Positions 10,348 to 21,249 of a stretch of DNA of 64,000 bases are shown here, in pieces. The notes beneath the pieces were generated by a model. That model was given only the letters and a program-made list of their open reading frames with translations. It did not search any database and was not told the origin of the DNA. The DNA lies in contig VCJN01002469.1 in assembly GCA_006384855.1 (NCBI GenBank), forward strand, positions 1 through 64,000, given 5' to 3'. Origin of the DNA: Tetraselmis striata (Eukaryota; Chlorophyta; Chlorodendrophyceae; Chlorodendrales; Chlorodendraceae). Positions within the stretch are counted from its first letter, which is position 1. Every line of letters starts with the position of its first letter. The position numbers were made by a program, and so were the translations under genes.

Positions 10348-10728
10348 GCCGACGGAGATTGACACCAATACTTTTACACCTTTGTGATTCACGCCAATCT
10401 CATATGTATATGGACGCGGGTCGTACGACTAGCGACTACGTACCGTACCCGCGCGTAGTCGCTAGCAGTACTACCCTTATGTACTCGCCATACCTATTGC
10501 TTTGGCGATTACGGGTACTTCAATTCGCGCGCCTACTCGCGCGACTGACTGCGGTGGTCTCACCTCCTTGACACCACATACGACTTGCCATTTGATCAGA
10601 CAAATAAAAATAAAATGCCACCGCATTAGCAAAAGAATATTCTGCACTAGTAATCCGACCTCGCGCTTGCACTTGACGTACCTCAATTCACATACCAGGG
10701 TGGCGCCCGACACTAGGGAGCAGCCCAC
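10348..10728. other. no feature recognised
   Basis: Mixed sequence between the CACTA-like element and the first ~450-bp dispersed repeat. Only short ORFs without motifs. Confidence 0.4.
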
Positions 10729-11200
10729 TTGGAGCGGGGGGTCCTGAGTGCGGCAGGCTTAGCGGCAACCCCAATCTCCACGCGGTCGGCGTTGGTACCC
10801 GGTTGGGTGCGGTAAGGCGCTGAGCGAGGTGGCGGGGTGGCCGGTTGTCGCGGGTCCTCGGATCATGCGACGGCCGGGGAACCCTACGGGGGGGCTTTTG
10901 ACATAATACTCGGAGTCCCGGTGGCGCGTGCTGGCAGCAATCATGTACGGGGAATAGTCAAGATATTCTTCTTCTACGACCCCAGCCTATATAGCGTCGG
11001 CCTCTCCGAGATTCACCAACATGTGGGTGGGGGGCGGGGGGGGGGGGGGGGGGAGGGGCTGTATGACTCGACGGGGGCAGCCTACTTGCGAGGGCTGTTC
11101 GGAAATAAAATAGTGCTCTCATACCTCGGTACGACCCGCATCCGACCTGCAGAAGATCTAGCGCACCCCCACCCGTATGTGTTCCACCTACCTTGAGCAT
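10729..11200 (+). repeat. ~450-bp dispersed repeat, copy 1
   Basis: Shares blocks with 14372-14822 and with 15005-15440 (inverted): gagtgcggca near the start, gcgggtcctcg, ataatactcggagtc, gcgtcggcctctccgagatt, gagggctgttcggaaataaaa, cctcggtacgacccgc. This copy carries an 18-base G run (11036-11053). The conserved blocks read open in one plus frame (VGLSEI ... RGLFGNK), but the frames are short and could be chance. Confidence 0.8.
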
Positions 11201-12226
11201 TATGGCGTAATGCGACGGAGTGTTCGGCGGCACCTTGTGGCCAACCTTGGCTGCCACCTTCTCCGCTTTGGTCATCTTCACCACCAACGCCTTCTCCACA
11301 CAAATCTGCCCCGGAGAGGGCCCTTGGGCTCCTCCTCCGGCTCCACCGCCCCCTCAGCCTCCATGTCCGCCTGACCTCTAGGTTTCCCCTCTAGTTGCCC
11401 TGCTCCGGTCTCTAGTTGGCCTTTGCCTATAACAAGCTCCGTGCCCGGCGCTGCGCCCTCATCTGCGGTTGCTGGTGCAGCCTCCTCGAGCTCCATCACC
11501 TCCCTGGCCGGGTGCGGCAGTGTATGCAACATGGCGCTGAGCTTCGTCATGAATGGCCGGGTTCTTGGCCTTGAGGGGAGCCGCACTCCCATGTGTGCGA
11601 GCTGCGTCCTTCACCTCAACCTGCAGCCGCGCCATCTGCTCCTCCGCCTCCGGGGTTGTGCCGGTGCCGCATGTCTTGAGGCGGCTGCACTGCCCGAGTC
11701 CGGGGTGCAGCGCCTGTGCGTAGAGCTGGCGCGCCGGAGAGGAAGCCTCCGATGCCGGCCGTGAGGCCGGGCGCTTCATGCCGGCGGAGCTGGCACTGCA
11801 TGTGGGTCTCGGGGTCGTTTGCTGTCCGCCCCCTGTTCGCCGACGCTGGTTCCGACTCCGTCTCGTCCGACGCCAACATATCGAAGCGACCGGCTCTCGT
11901 AGCCCCGAGTGCTGCCCCAAGCGCCGGCGGCGGCTGCCTTGGCGGTAGCTCGCCCGCCGTCGGATTGGGGGCCTGCCTTTTGGGCTGCACATGTTTTCAT
12001 GCAAGCATAGGAACATTCGCCCGTCCGTCCGGATCGACAACCGCGAGGAGCGCAGCGGCCAATCTGGCCGAGTACACGCGCACGATGACGTTCCCGGTGG
12101 TGATCGTGACCTTCCTGGCAGCACAAGATTACCAACTACCGTAAAATACTCTAGATTAGTACTGTGGCAACACTGCTTTGTGTTAAGCGGCGGTTGGGAG
12201 AACGGAAGTCTAGTGACTCTAATCAT
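11197..12226 (-). pseudogene. fragmented minus-strand coding region, family unknown
   Basis: Several minus-strand frames with coding-like composition abut or overlap: one reads GRFDMLASDETESEPAS (within 11616-11990), another EAEEQMARLQVEVKDAART (within 11459-12226), another EVMELEEAAPATADEGAAP (within 11278-11592), and a last one KAEKVAAKVGHKVPPNTPSH near 11290-11200. Moving from one to the next requires frame changes or introns. The acidic/Ala-rich composition with a 'GRFD-LA-DE' phrase recalls ORF1/gag-like proteins of algal retroelements. I cannot assign it, and it may be a dead retroelement ORF. Confidence 0.3.
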
Positions 12227-12461
12227 TGTGTTAGAAATCTAAGGCCCTAAGCCCCTCCAACACCATGTACCCATCCCCAGGCACCCCTCCTATTCCTTTG
12301 TTTTTTGGGGGGAATTGTGAGGATCACCGCCCCTTATTCGCCTAGTGCGAGGGGACCCCACCGCCTCGCCTCCCCATCCCGCTGCTAGGCAGCATCTAGC
12401 AAAGCGGCGACATAAGTAATATACGCCATAACATTTAGCTAGTACCAGAGCTAGTGCTAGT

Positions 12462-12559
12462 GACTATAATCATTTTGTTGAAATTTGACCCGGCAGCGTC
12501 GTCTACTACTTGCCCTCTGCAAAACTAAATTATATGGCGCGTTCTGCACGCTCAGAGGG
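12462..12559 (+). repeat. left terminal inverted repeat (~98 bp)
   Basis: Pairs with 16290-16383; the inner 23 bp are perfect, the outer ~70 bp imperfect. Confidence 0.7.
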
Positions 12560-12890
12560 CCGCATTTAATTGGTCACTAGCTACTCCTACAATAGCTTTG
12601 TAATGCGCCCCCATCCTTCGAATTACACCACCCGTATGCATCTCCAATCGCTACCCTAGGTGAAGCAAGGCCTCAGTGCCCTCCATGACGCTTCCGGGGC
12701 TATGGGCGAAGACCAGGACATAATCATCTCAAGTAGCTATCGGAGAACCATGTGCGTGAAGTGCATGCTTATTACGGGATCTTTCTGCCTATTCCGTACT
12801 TACATATTTGTCAACAATGTATAGATAGAAAGAACCCATGTCTACACCGTATAGAACATCACCATATGTAAATATACCGGCTAGGCTATA
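12560..12890. other. no gene seen
   Basis: AT-richer sequence just inside the left inverted repeat. No motif, ORF or RNA gene recognised. Confidence 0.4.
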
Positions 12891-13640
12891 CCGAGTATTT
12901 CCCCGATTAGCGCAAACTCGCTCACCTCACTACCCATTCATTCATCTCATTCGGATGTGAGAGTTTATTTGGGAATTCGACCTGGCCTTCATAGGGCTTC
13001 GTGGTACGCATTATTCACTTATTGGACCCTATGCGGGTTCGTGCCACCGAGCCGTGAGACGGCTGGCATGTTTAGCATCAAAGACTAAGCATGAATAGTT
13101 GAAAGGAAGTTCAAATTTCTGGAATTCGCAATTCAACTACGACCGGTTCCGCACGGGTATCAATCCCGCGGAGCGCCGCATCGACAATTAATCCCCAAGT
13201 TGCGCGGACTCGCTGAGCTCAGTACCCGTGGATTATCACTCCGACGGATGCATGGGGCGGTTCGGTGCGGGAATTCGCAATTCAGTTGCGAGTGATTTTG
13301 TACATTTATCAATTCCGCTCTTGGCCGCTGCCGCTACTAATCCCATAGCTGCGCGAACTTGCGCAGCCAAAAATCAGTACCCCTGGAGTATCACTCCGCC
13401 TGATGCTATAGCCGGTGCGGGAATTCGCGATTCAGCTGGGAGCGATGGTGGACGGGCCGGAAATCAATCCCGGGGAACCATCTACAATTAATACCGCAGT
13501 TGCGCGGACTCGCTCATCTAGCTACCCCTGGAGTATCACTTCGCCGGATTAATTAATGGGGCGGTGCAGTGCGGGGATTCGCAATTCAGCTGCGACCGAT
13601 TGGGTACAATTATCAGTTCCGCTGTTTGTTGATGCGGCAA
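12890..13640. repeat. ~150-bp satellite units (about 5)
   Basis: The anchor gggaattcgcaattcag recurs at about 12971 (diverged), 13123, 13269, 13420 and 13574, each followed by gcgtacaattatcaattccgc-like and ttgcgcgaactcgc-like blocks and a ctggagtatcactccgccgg block. Spacing is 146-154 bp and divergence is high. Related units recur at 15461-15720. Confidence 0.8.
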
Positions 13641-14371
13641 CTACGCAGATTGCGCATATTTTAGATTTGAAATTCGTTACAACTGAATAAAGTTTTCGTC
13701 TAGACAAGTTGTCCTTCCCCATCATCGGGGAAGGGCCCGCCCCTGACCAACCCGCATAGGGTCCATTAATTAAAGCGCGTACGGCGGGGCATTTGTAGGA
13801 CACGTCACTACGTTGCAATTAATGTACTAACTTTGCATTAGTAATACAATACACTACACGCGGGTCATGCGGGGATTTACGCGTGTAGCACAGGGGCGCC
13901 CGCATGTACGCGTTACCCCGGCCGCAGAAACCCGTGATCACGTCACCGCCGTATATTCTCATGTTCCCACCGATAATTGTCCCCGCAAGTCGCAGCCTGC
14001 TCTGGCACTGCGCTCCACCGGCCACGGCCAAGCTGCTAGGCCACTCGGCCATCGCGATGCTGAGATCTGCCCCCGCCTTGAGCTGATGCCAGCGGTGTCC
14101 CCGGACATCCTCGGATCTCGAAGGTGAAGGCGGGGAAAACACCCTCTTGCAGTCTTGCACCCCCGGTCCTGCGCTCTTCGATCTTGTGCATCACACCAGT
14201 GTCGGATTGTCCGACGCGCGGGAGCCACCTGTTGTCACGCTCCTGGCCGAGGTCACCGCCCGAGGGCGGCTTCCTAGGCCCAATGCACGGTTGGACTTAT
14301 TACAGCCGCCACCGTGCAAGGCTGTACCAATATTTGTAACGCGCCCGGCACCCGTTGCCGGGCAGCGCCCG
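13641..14371. other. unassigned stretch with a possible minus-strand ORF
   Basis: A 113-codon minus-strand frame (13819-14160) includes GGNMRIYGGDVITGFCGRGN. It has no recognisable domain, and an overlapping plus-strand frame is equally open. I see nothing else. Confidence 0.25.
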
Positions 14372-14822
14372 CCTAGGAGCGGAGGATCATGAGTGCGGCA
14401 TGCCCGGTGAGCGTTGGTAAACCCTAGGACCCGTACCCGGCTGGGTGCGGTAGGGAGCTGAGTGGGGTGGCCGGTTTTAGCGGGTCCTCGTCGGGGAGCC
14501 CTACGGAGGAATTCTTTTAAATAATACTCGGAGTCTCAGTGGCGCCTGCTGGCGCCGCAGGGTAGCAGCCTTGTACTACGGGCGGGGGTTGTTGAAAATG
14601 ATTCAGCATGTGCGACCCCAGCCTAGCGTCGGCCTCTCCGAGATTCGCCTACGGGTGGGGAGGGCGGTGTGTACGACTCGGTCGGGGGCAACCTACTCGC
14701 GAGGGCTGTTCGGAAATAAAATCGAGTTCTCGTACCTCGGTATGACCCGCGACAGACCGACAGAATATCTTGCCTACCCCCCACCCGTATTAGTTCGAGC
14801 ACTATGGCTAAATAAAGCATCA
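14372..14822 (+). repeat. ~450-bp dispersed repeat, copy 2
   Basis: Direct copy of 10729-11200 and inverted copy of 15005-15440. Begins ggagcggaggatcatgagtg and ends near ctaccccccacccgtatt. The G run of copy 1 is absent here. Confidence 0.8.
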
Positions 14823-14844
14823 TACCCGCAATACTAATATATAC

Positions 14845-14993
14845 AGCGACTCAGGGGCCAGAAGGTATGAGCCGGAGACCCCTGAGGAAGTCGCGGCCAT
14901 GCAGCGGGAGGAGATAGCTGGCGGCCATCCCGGTTTAACCCTGGACGGGCGGCTACAACGAGGCGCGGCGCCGCGCGGCGGCGGGCGTTATAA
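14845..14993 (+). pseudogene. short coding relic shared with 43893-44040
   Basis: The plus frame reads SDSGARRYEPETPEEVAAMQ then GLTLDGRLQR; the segment at 43893-44040 reads SDSGARRQEPECPEGVAAMQ then GLTLDGQLQR in frame. The similarity is at the protein level and includes synonymous changes, so it was once coding. The parent protein is not known to me, but its position inside repeats suggests a transposon-encoded one. Confidence 0.5.
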
Positions 14994-15004
14994 CCAATTT
15001 AATT

Positions 15005-15440
15005 TCAATTGAAACGCACCCCGTACTGAGCGGGTCCCACCGAAGTAAGAGAATACGATTCTCTTTCGAACAGCCCTCGCGAGTAGGCTGCCCCCGACAT
15101 AGTCGTACACACCGCCCTCCCCACCCGTAGGCGGATCTCGGAGAGGCCGACATAAGGCCGAGGTCGTATACCAATTAATTTTAGCAACCCCTCGTACAAG
15201 GCTGCCACACGGCCGCGCCAGCATACGCTCCCGGGACTTCGAGTATTATTTGAAATGAAGCCCCCTGTAGGGCTCCCCGGTTATCGCGAGACCCGAGGAT
15301 TTGTGACAACCGGCCACCCCGCTCAACCCCTACCACACCCATCCGGGCCCGGATCTCAGGGGTTACCAGAGCCCACTGCGTGGAGGTGGGGGGTGGTGCC
15401 GCCCGGCATGCCGAACACATGATCCTCCGCCCCTAATGCT
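15005..15440 (-). repeat. ~450-bp dispersed repeat, copy 3 (inverted)
   Basis: Reverse complement of copies 1 and 2. Together with copy 2 it forms a large inverted pair with a ~180-bp spacer that contains the coding relic at 14845-14993. Confidence 0.8.
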
Positions 15441-15460
15441 GCTGCCTGGCGGCGGGAGCT

Positions 15461-15720
15461 GGGATCACGCAATTTAGCCGCGACGGATTGCGTACGGGTG
15501 CCAATTCCGCAGAGCCCTGCATTGATACTTAACCCCTAGTTGCGCGGACTACCTTAGCCAGTTATCCCTGGAGTAGTAATACTCCGCCGGATGAATTGGG
15601 CGGTGCGGTGCGGGAATTCGCAATTCAGCTACGAGTGATTGCGTACAATTATCAATTTCCATGTTCGGCGCTACGGCAACTCATCTTAGTTGCCTTAATT
15701 CGCGCAGCCAGATACCCCAG
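15461..15720. repeat. ~150-bp satellite units, second cluster
   Basis: Two units with the same anchor and blocks as 12890-13640 (15461 and 15612), so the satellite flanks the inverted ~450-bp pair on both sides. Confidence 0.7.
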
Positions 15721-16113
15721 TGTTATTCCGCCGGGTGCAGCATGCGGAGCGGGATCACGCCATCCAACAGCGAGTTTTCCACTTGAACAAGCTGCGTCCA
15801 GCTGTATCTGCCCGTCAGCTGCGGAGACGACCTCTGCAAGTCGACGACGGGACCTTGCCAGGCACCGTGCGGGCAAGCGGCGACGAGGAGAACCCCATGT
15901 TCACTATCGTCCACGCAATTACCGACGCCCGCCAGGATACATGGCCGGGCAAATGAGAACGATGGCCACAGTTCTACTGCCTTTTCGGCGATGACCCTGA
16001 GCCTGAGTGGACCCTGTACCGCGACGTTTCCAGACTGGCTAAGCTGGACGACTCTTTCCGCACTTTTGCGAAATGGCAGCGCAAGCTGTCTTCGTCTGCG
16101 GACTACCAACGCT
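15720..16113 (+). pseudogene. coding relic with one in-frame TGA
   Basis: One plus frame runs from 15720 to the TAA at 16111-16113 with a single TGA at 15954-15956. Before it the frame reads NPMFTIVHAITDARQDTWPG, after it ERWPQFYCLFGDDPEPEWTL and then RLAKLDDSFRTFAKWQRKL. The residue pattern on both sides of the stop is clearly protein-like, so this is a gene relic or an exon pair with an unseen intron. The family is not recognised. A G22 run follows at 16218-16239. Confidence 0.5.
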
Positions 16114-16289
16114 AAGCCACGGACAACCCCCGTCGTGTGTCTTCAGCGACGTAATAAATGTATGTTTCGTCGCATGACTAATATGGTTACTGGGAACTTG
16201 TATGTCAAACAAGCAAAGGGGGGGGGGGGGGGGGGGGGGTCATGGTAGTGTTACCGAGCTGCTGCTAAAGTAGCCCAACTAACCGCAGC

Positions 16290-16383
16290 CCCTCTGAGCG
16301 TGCAGAACGCGCGTGCGATTTAATTGTGCAGAGGGCCAGTGGCAGACGACGATGCTGAGATTTTCAACAGAATGATTACAGTG
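16290..16383 (-). repeat. right terminal inverted repeat (~94 bp)
   Basis: Reverse complement of 12462-12559 with mismatches in the outer part. Confidence 0.7.
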
Positions 16384-16612
16384 ACAAGCTTTCGCTCTAG
16401 CAGTAGCTCCCGCGGTGCCCTGCCTGACCAGCAGGGGCGCTAACATCTACAAAAGCTGGCGGCGTCGGGTGGTCCCTTTAACTATTTCCTTTTTCTCTCC
16501 ACTTCTGCTGCCACACTTCCACCTGCGCACACGACTGCACTGAGGCGTCCCGCGACACATGTTGCTTGACTGATGTGCAACATATCATTCTATGCCTTTC
16601 AATCAGCTCCCT

Positions 16613-19600
16613 TCACTGTGACATGCCCGCGCAGCAAGGCGGCCCCAGCTGAACCATGAGGTCCCACAGCAGCAGCTTCTTGTATGCCCGGAACTTCAGA
16701 GCCAGCTTGGAGGCGGCCAAGTGCGCTTCGCTTGCACTTGTAGAGCCTGGGTCAAGGCTGCCCAGGCTCACCACAGTTTCGCCCTTGCTGGTCCCACCTG
16801 CGCCGCCCTGCTCACACGGGGCAATACCGCCTGCCTGTGCGTGGGCGGCTTCCAGTTTCTGAGCGCGCTGTTGCATCATGGCCACGATGGCACGTTCGTT
16901 TGAGCGAGGATCCGTCTCCAAGGCAGCCAGACTGGCGAGGTCCTCCAGCAACGAGCCCGGCATCTGGCGCAGTAACTCCCAGCACCGCTCTGCCACTGCC
17001 CGTGCCGCGGCTCGTTCCACCTTGTTCGCGGAGGCATCGCCTGCCTGGTTCTCCGGCAAGCTTGCTGCTAGCACCTGGAAGGCTGCTAGTAGGCGGGAGT
17101 CTACGCGCCCACCATGCAGGGCTGCTACACCGTTGCCGGTTGGCTCGCTGGCGCCATCGTCTCCAAGCGCCTCCTTCGAGGAGTGCAGGGCCTGCTTGGC
17201 CAGGGACTGCAAGCAGACGCACGCGCGGGAGGCGGGTCGGGTTGGCGGGCAGGGGGGGAGGGGGGTGCGTATGTAAATAGCCATGTCGTTACTGTGGCGT
17301 CGCGGCCTAATCCCCAGCAGCATATTGATTTGATTGCAAGGGCAGCCCACAGTTCACACACCTTCAACTCCTCAGCGCTGAACTCCCGTAAGGACTCCAT
17401 CTTCTGCACATACCAGTCAATGCCCTCCTCAACACCCTCGGGAAACAAGATCACGGAGTCGTGCGGGTTGGCGTCCGGGATGAAGCCATAGTGCACCAGG
17501 AAATCGTCGTTCTCTCGCTCCCCATATGACATTGTGATCTGCGCCACAGACATGGAAAGTCATTTCGCATTTGCGGTGCACCCGCAATTGTGCTCATGCA
17601 TAGCATCAATGCACCACGTCCATGCGGGCGCACCTCCTGTCCGTCCCGAGCCGGCCGGATGGCTTTGACTATCATTTCCCAGGCCCCACTGCGCGACTGG
17701 GGCGGCGGCAGCAGCTCCCAAACTGCGACATCTTGGCACACATACTCTTTGCCTGGCATAAGCGCGCCGCCGCAGTCCCCTGCATGATTGATCATGTCCA
17801 CCAGAGGAACAAGCATGCGCACGCCCACACCGCCTTTCTGTGCGGCGCTGCCAAACGTCCGCGAGTGCACCAGCTGGCAGAATGGCAGGGGTGCACATGG
17901 CGCTTGTCAGGAGCGCGCACAACGGCAGCCTCATCCCTGGCCGTGAGCGAGCGACTTAGTTGGCCAGGACTGTGAATGGCCGCAGGGTTGCCTCGCTATT
18001 CGGCATATGAGACACTGTGCTGTGCCGCACCCAGAGAACGTCATACCGAGGACATGAGCTCACTTCAGCTCAGAGGGGCCGGTGCAGAGAACGCCAAGCC
18101 CTCACCGACATTGCCCAGCGAAACTCCTCGGGCGTTGCGTTGCCAATGGCCTCAGGGTCGGCGCGGTCATATGCGTCTGCAGCCAGCCAGTCTGCCTCAT
18201 AGATGGAGTTGCGCGCGGGCTGGTATTGCACCTCCTGCAGACATGGCGGTCCGGCAAGGACAGTGGGATCAATGCCTTTATGGGCGCTCGTAGGCTGGAA
18301 GGCAATGTTTGGGGATGCAAAGGTAACTTCGATGGCCACCAGTGCGGCATCATGCTGACTTTCGCCACACGCACAAAACCACATAAAATGAAGTCCACAC
18401 AGATGGGAATGGCATTGTCCTGTATCATTGTCTATGCTCCTTCAATATCCCCGCCCAATCCACCACCTGTCACTATCGGACGGAAGGAGACAGAGATCTA
18501 GCGGGCGCTAGAGAGCGGGAGGCATACAATCATCACTATAGGGGATGTGGGGGGCATAATCATTCCAGGAGTTCCATTCCATGCGTGCCACACATGATAT
18601 CAACACGGGTTCATGTAAATCACCCCACCCTGATCTTACACATGCTGCCATCCATGGGCAGCCCGTCCACAACGATTTATGTGCTGCTATTCGAGCCGTT
18701 TTCCCCCGGGTGCGCAGGTTCGCCAGGCTTGGCTGTGTCATACCTGTATGTTATCCCACGCAAACGCGTTGAGTGGAGACGGCACGCTGGCAGGGAGGAC
18801 TGCCATGTAGGGGCGCCAGGAGGAGTCATCGCCGGCTGCTCGCTCCCGTAGCACTTTGGCCGCCAGTCGCACGCTCCAGGGTGCGCCCTGAGGGCAGCCA
18901 AGTGCGTGCGCGTGAGCCCCGTCTACCCCAGATTCGCTCCCACCCGCCAGCCACAGCATGGACCACCGACCGTAGGACGCACCTCATACAGTAGCTCGTT
19001 GGACTCCTTGTCCTCCTCGTGGTCTGACAGCGCGATGCGGAGGGGGATGCGAAGCAGCTCATCGCCCGGCTGGATGTCCTGCGACACCAGGGCCACGGGC
19101 TCAGCCAGCCCGGGCCACCAGATCCTTCATCGCCATGCATAAGATGCATGTATGCCCAGCGGCTTGCTGCAGGCGCCTGGAGCACCTGGACCGCAAGCAG
19201 CCCGCGCTCGCCATCCTCGCCCTCGTACAGCGCCACCAGGTCCTCCGGGCCGCCGATGCCAGTCACCCCTGCACCGCGCAGCCGAAGCGCATTGACTCCC
19301 GGCAACACCACAAAACACTCGTGCGCAGACGATCCTCCATGCGTCAAGGAGCCCCCTAGCCTCCGCCCCTCCCAGTTCTCCCCCTCCTGCCCGTGCGCGC
19401 TATGCCCTTGGGCTTGACTAATAATTTGCCGCACCGTTGCCGAGCGCCCAGGCCAGGAACTCATTCAGAACATCATCGGAGGCAGCCTCCGCTCCCTCTT
19501 GAGCTCGGCACGCGGTGGCGCGGTCGAAGGAGACATGCCCGTGAGAACCGCCCTTTATGGTACTTAGTGCCGGCCGTCCTAGCCGGCGATCGGCGCGTTG

Positions 19601-19744
19601 ACAGCGGCGGCTGTGTGCCGGGACGGCGGCGGCGGCGGTGCCCCCGCGGGCCCGAGTGCGGTTTGGGGGGCAGTCGCGAACGACGGCACGCGCGACCGTG
19701 AGCGGGCGGGACATCGCCGTGCGGGCAAGCCTGGTGGCTGCCAT
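16613..19744 (-). CDS. plastid SET-domain protein lysine methyltransferase (Rubisco LSMT family), 8 exons
   Basis: Exons (minus strand): 19744-19435, 19295-19186, 19078-18983, 18887-18744, 18234-18106, 17873-17634, 17538-17362 and 17206-16613. All introns are GT-AG (95-509 bp) and all junctions keep phase (intron 1 phase 1, the rest phase 0), giving 599 residues. The start is the ATG at 19744; the N-terminus is Arg/Ala/Ser/Thr-rich, as expected of a plastid transit peptide, and ends in DDVLNEFLAWAL. The split SET domain shows GERGLLAVQDIQPGDELL, LAAKVLRERA, SWRPYMAVLP, VPLVDMINHAGD (the NH motif for S-adenosylmethionine) and SYGERENDDFLVHYGF (the terminal catalytic Tyr region). The Rubisco-LSMT substrate-binding domain follows. 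Such enzymes trimethylate lysine in Rubisco large subunit or fructose-bisphosphate aldolase; which substrate applies here is unknown. No breaks are seen. A TGTAA (complement at 16375-16379) could be the polyadenylation signal. Confidence 0.9.
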
Positions 19745-19816
19745 GAGCGCTGCCGCTGAAAGTCTGGCGTCGGTGCTACCGCTTGCCGCCGCCGATCTTG
19801 AGGCTATGGCAGGCAA

Positions 19817-20119
19817 CGATTATAGTGACTACCTGCAACTACCCATAACGGCATGTATACAGTCGCTGTCGTGCGGGATCTCGAATCGGGCGGGATAAAG
19901 ATTAGTGACCAAATGAGGGCGGGTGTACGGTAGTAGCAGGACCGTGTCAGCAACAGGGGGTCGGGAACGACTAAGGGTACCCTTGGGACTATTTTAAATG
20001 GTCTGACTGTGGCTTTGTGCGTCGTGAGGCGGACCTGGCCTGGGTTTTCGGAAAATTATGCGGAAAACGTAGCATGAGAGTACACGTCAGCATTCTGCCA
20101 TCCCTCGGCGGGTGGGCTA
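19817..20119. promoter_or_regulatory. upstream region of the SET gene; no element identified
   Basis: About 300 bp between the SET gene start and the next repeat must hold its promoter, but I see no convincing TATA box or other site. Confidence 0.3.
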
Positions 20120-21249
20120 TGTGGAAATTGGAATTGCCGTGTTACAATTACGCATTACGCATTGTTACACGACCTACGGCATCAGCGATGTGTTGACCTG
20201 TCAATATTCTTAGGGCATGAATGCCCTAGAATATAAGTAGAGTCGGAAGTCTCAGCCACCCTTCAATACATTTTCATGAGCAATGTCTTTCAGGTAAAAC
20301 AATATATATATTTTAATCTGGGATAAATTCCAATGTCCATATTACATTGATTTCTTATGCCTCTGCTTTTGGCACTGTCCCGATGTCATCAGCTGACTAG
20401 GCTCAACTCCTTATGTAGGTATGGCTAGCACATATTTATGCTCTTATGCATGTGCTCATGCTCTTGGGTTGGTGCTGCTGGCTACGCCAGCCTCAACAAG
20501 GCCCTACTCTTACGCAGTTTCCTATAGAGCCTTTTGCCTTCACATAATCTACCTCGCCTGGGAACCAGGTGCGCTCTTGTGCTCCTCGGCCTGCCTGCGC
20601 CCTATCGCCATGAGCAAGCGAAAAATCAACGAAACTGAGTTGTTGGTGTGGGGTGGTTGGGGTTCGTTTGCTTGCTGCTCGACTGAGCAGTAGCACCCCC
20701 ATAGATCTGCGAGGGGAGGCACTTCTGTTCATGTGGCTCTTTCCCCACATGTGGCCCGTGTAGATGCACATGGCTTCTTCCACATGTCTTGCAAGCCCCT
20801 CCTACACTATGACTATTTCCTAATTAGGAAGTCCCATGTGTGTGGAAACTGGTATTGCCGTGTTAGGCATTGTTACACGACATTGTCATCGATGTGTTGA
20901 CATGTCAGTATTCTAAGGGCATGAATGCCCTAGAATAGAAGTAGGGTCGGCAGTCCCTGCCGCCTTATAATGCATTTGCATGAGCAATGTCTTGCATGTA
21001 AATCAATATATATTTTATGCTGGAATAAATTCCAATGTACCGTAAATATTATTTAGATTTCTTCTGCCTCTGCTTTTGGCACTGTCCCGATGTCAAGAGC
21101 TGACTAGGCTCAGCTCTTGTAGGTATTATGGCTAGCATAAACTTATTCTCTATGCATGTGCTCATGCTGTTGGGTTGGTGCGGCTGGCTACAGCCAACCT
21201 CAACCAACCCCCGCTCTTACGCAGTTTCCTATAGCCTTTTGCCTTCACA
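20120..21249. mobile_element. possible TRIM: ~420-bp direct repeats with TG...CA ends
   Basis: 20120-20544 and 20840-21249 are direct copies (roughly 80-85% alike by eye). Both begin TGTGGAAA-TGG and end CCTTTTGCCTTCACA, and both carry the near-palindrome agggcatgaatgccctagaat and the block gcctctgcttttggcactgt. The 295 bp between them have only a 27-codon ORF. TG...CA direct repeats around a non-coding core fit a terminal-repeat retrotransposon in miniature. I find no target duplication and no clear primer-binding site, so two dispersed copies of another repeat remain possible. Confidence 0.4.

Larger units (their letters stand above)
12462..16383. mobile_element. 3.9-kb element with ~95-bp terminal inverted repeats, probably non-autonomous
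   Basis: 12462-12559 and 16290-16383 are inverted copies of each other: the inner 23 bp are identical (12537-12559 and 16290-16312, gcgcgttctgcacgctcaga + ggg) and the outer part matches in blocks (taatcatt, tgttgaaa, cgtcgtct, gccctctgca). The right terminus reads CACTGTAATC inward and the left GACTATAATC, so CACTA-type ends are possible. I see no matching 3-bp duplication. Inside are ~150-bp satellite units, two copies of the ~450-bp repeat in inverted orientation and a broken ORF (15720-16113). A third end-like sequence lies at 12215-12240. Confidence 0.6.

Noticed and set aside
15954..15956. Reassignment of stop codons (as in some ulvophyte algae) to explain the TGA here and the TAG between gag and pol.
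   Set aside because: Other ORFs in the window end normally at TAA, TAG and TGA, the SET gene ends at TGA, and the known green-algal reassignments affect TAA/TAG rather than TGA.
20120..21249. Calling this a confirmed LTR retrotransposon.
   Set aside because: No target duplication (GGCTA versus TCTTC at the edges) and no clear primer-binding site.
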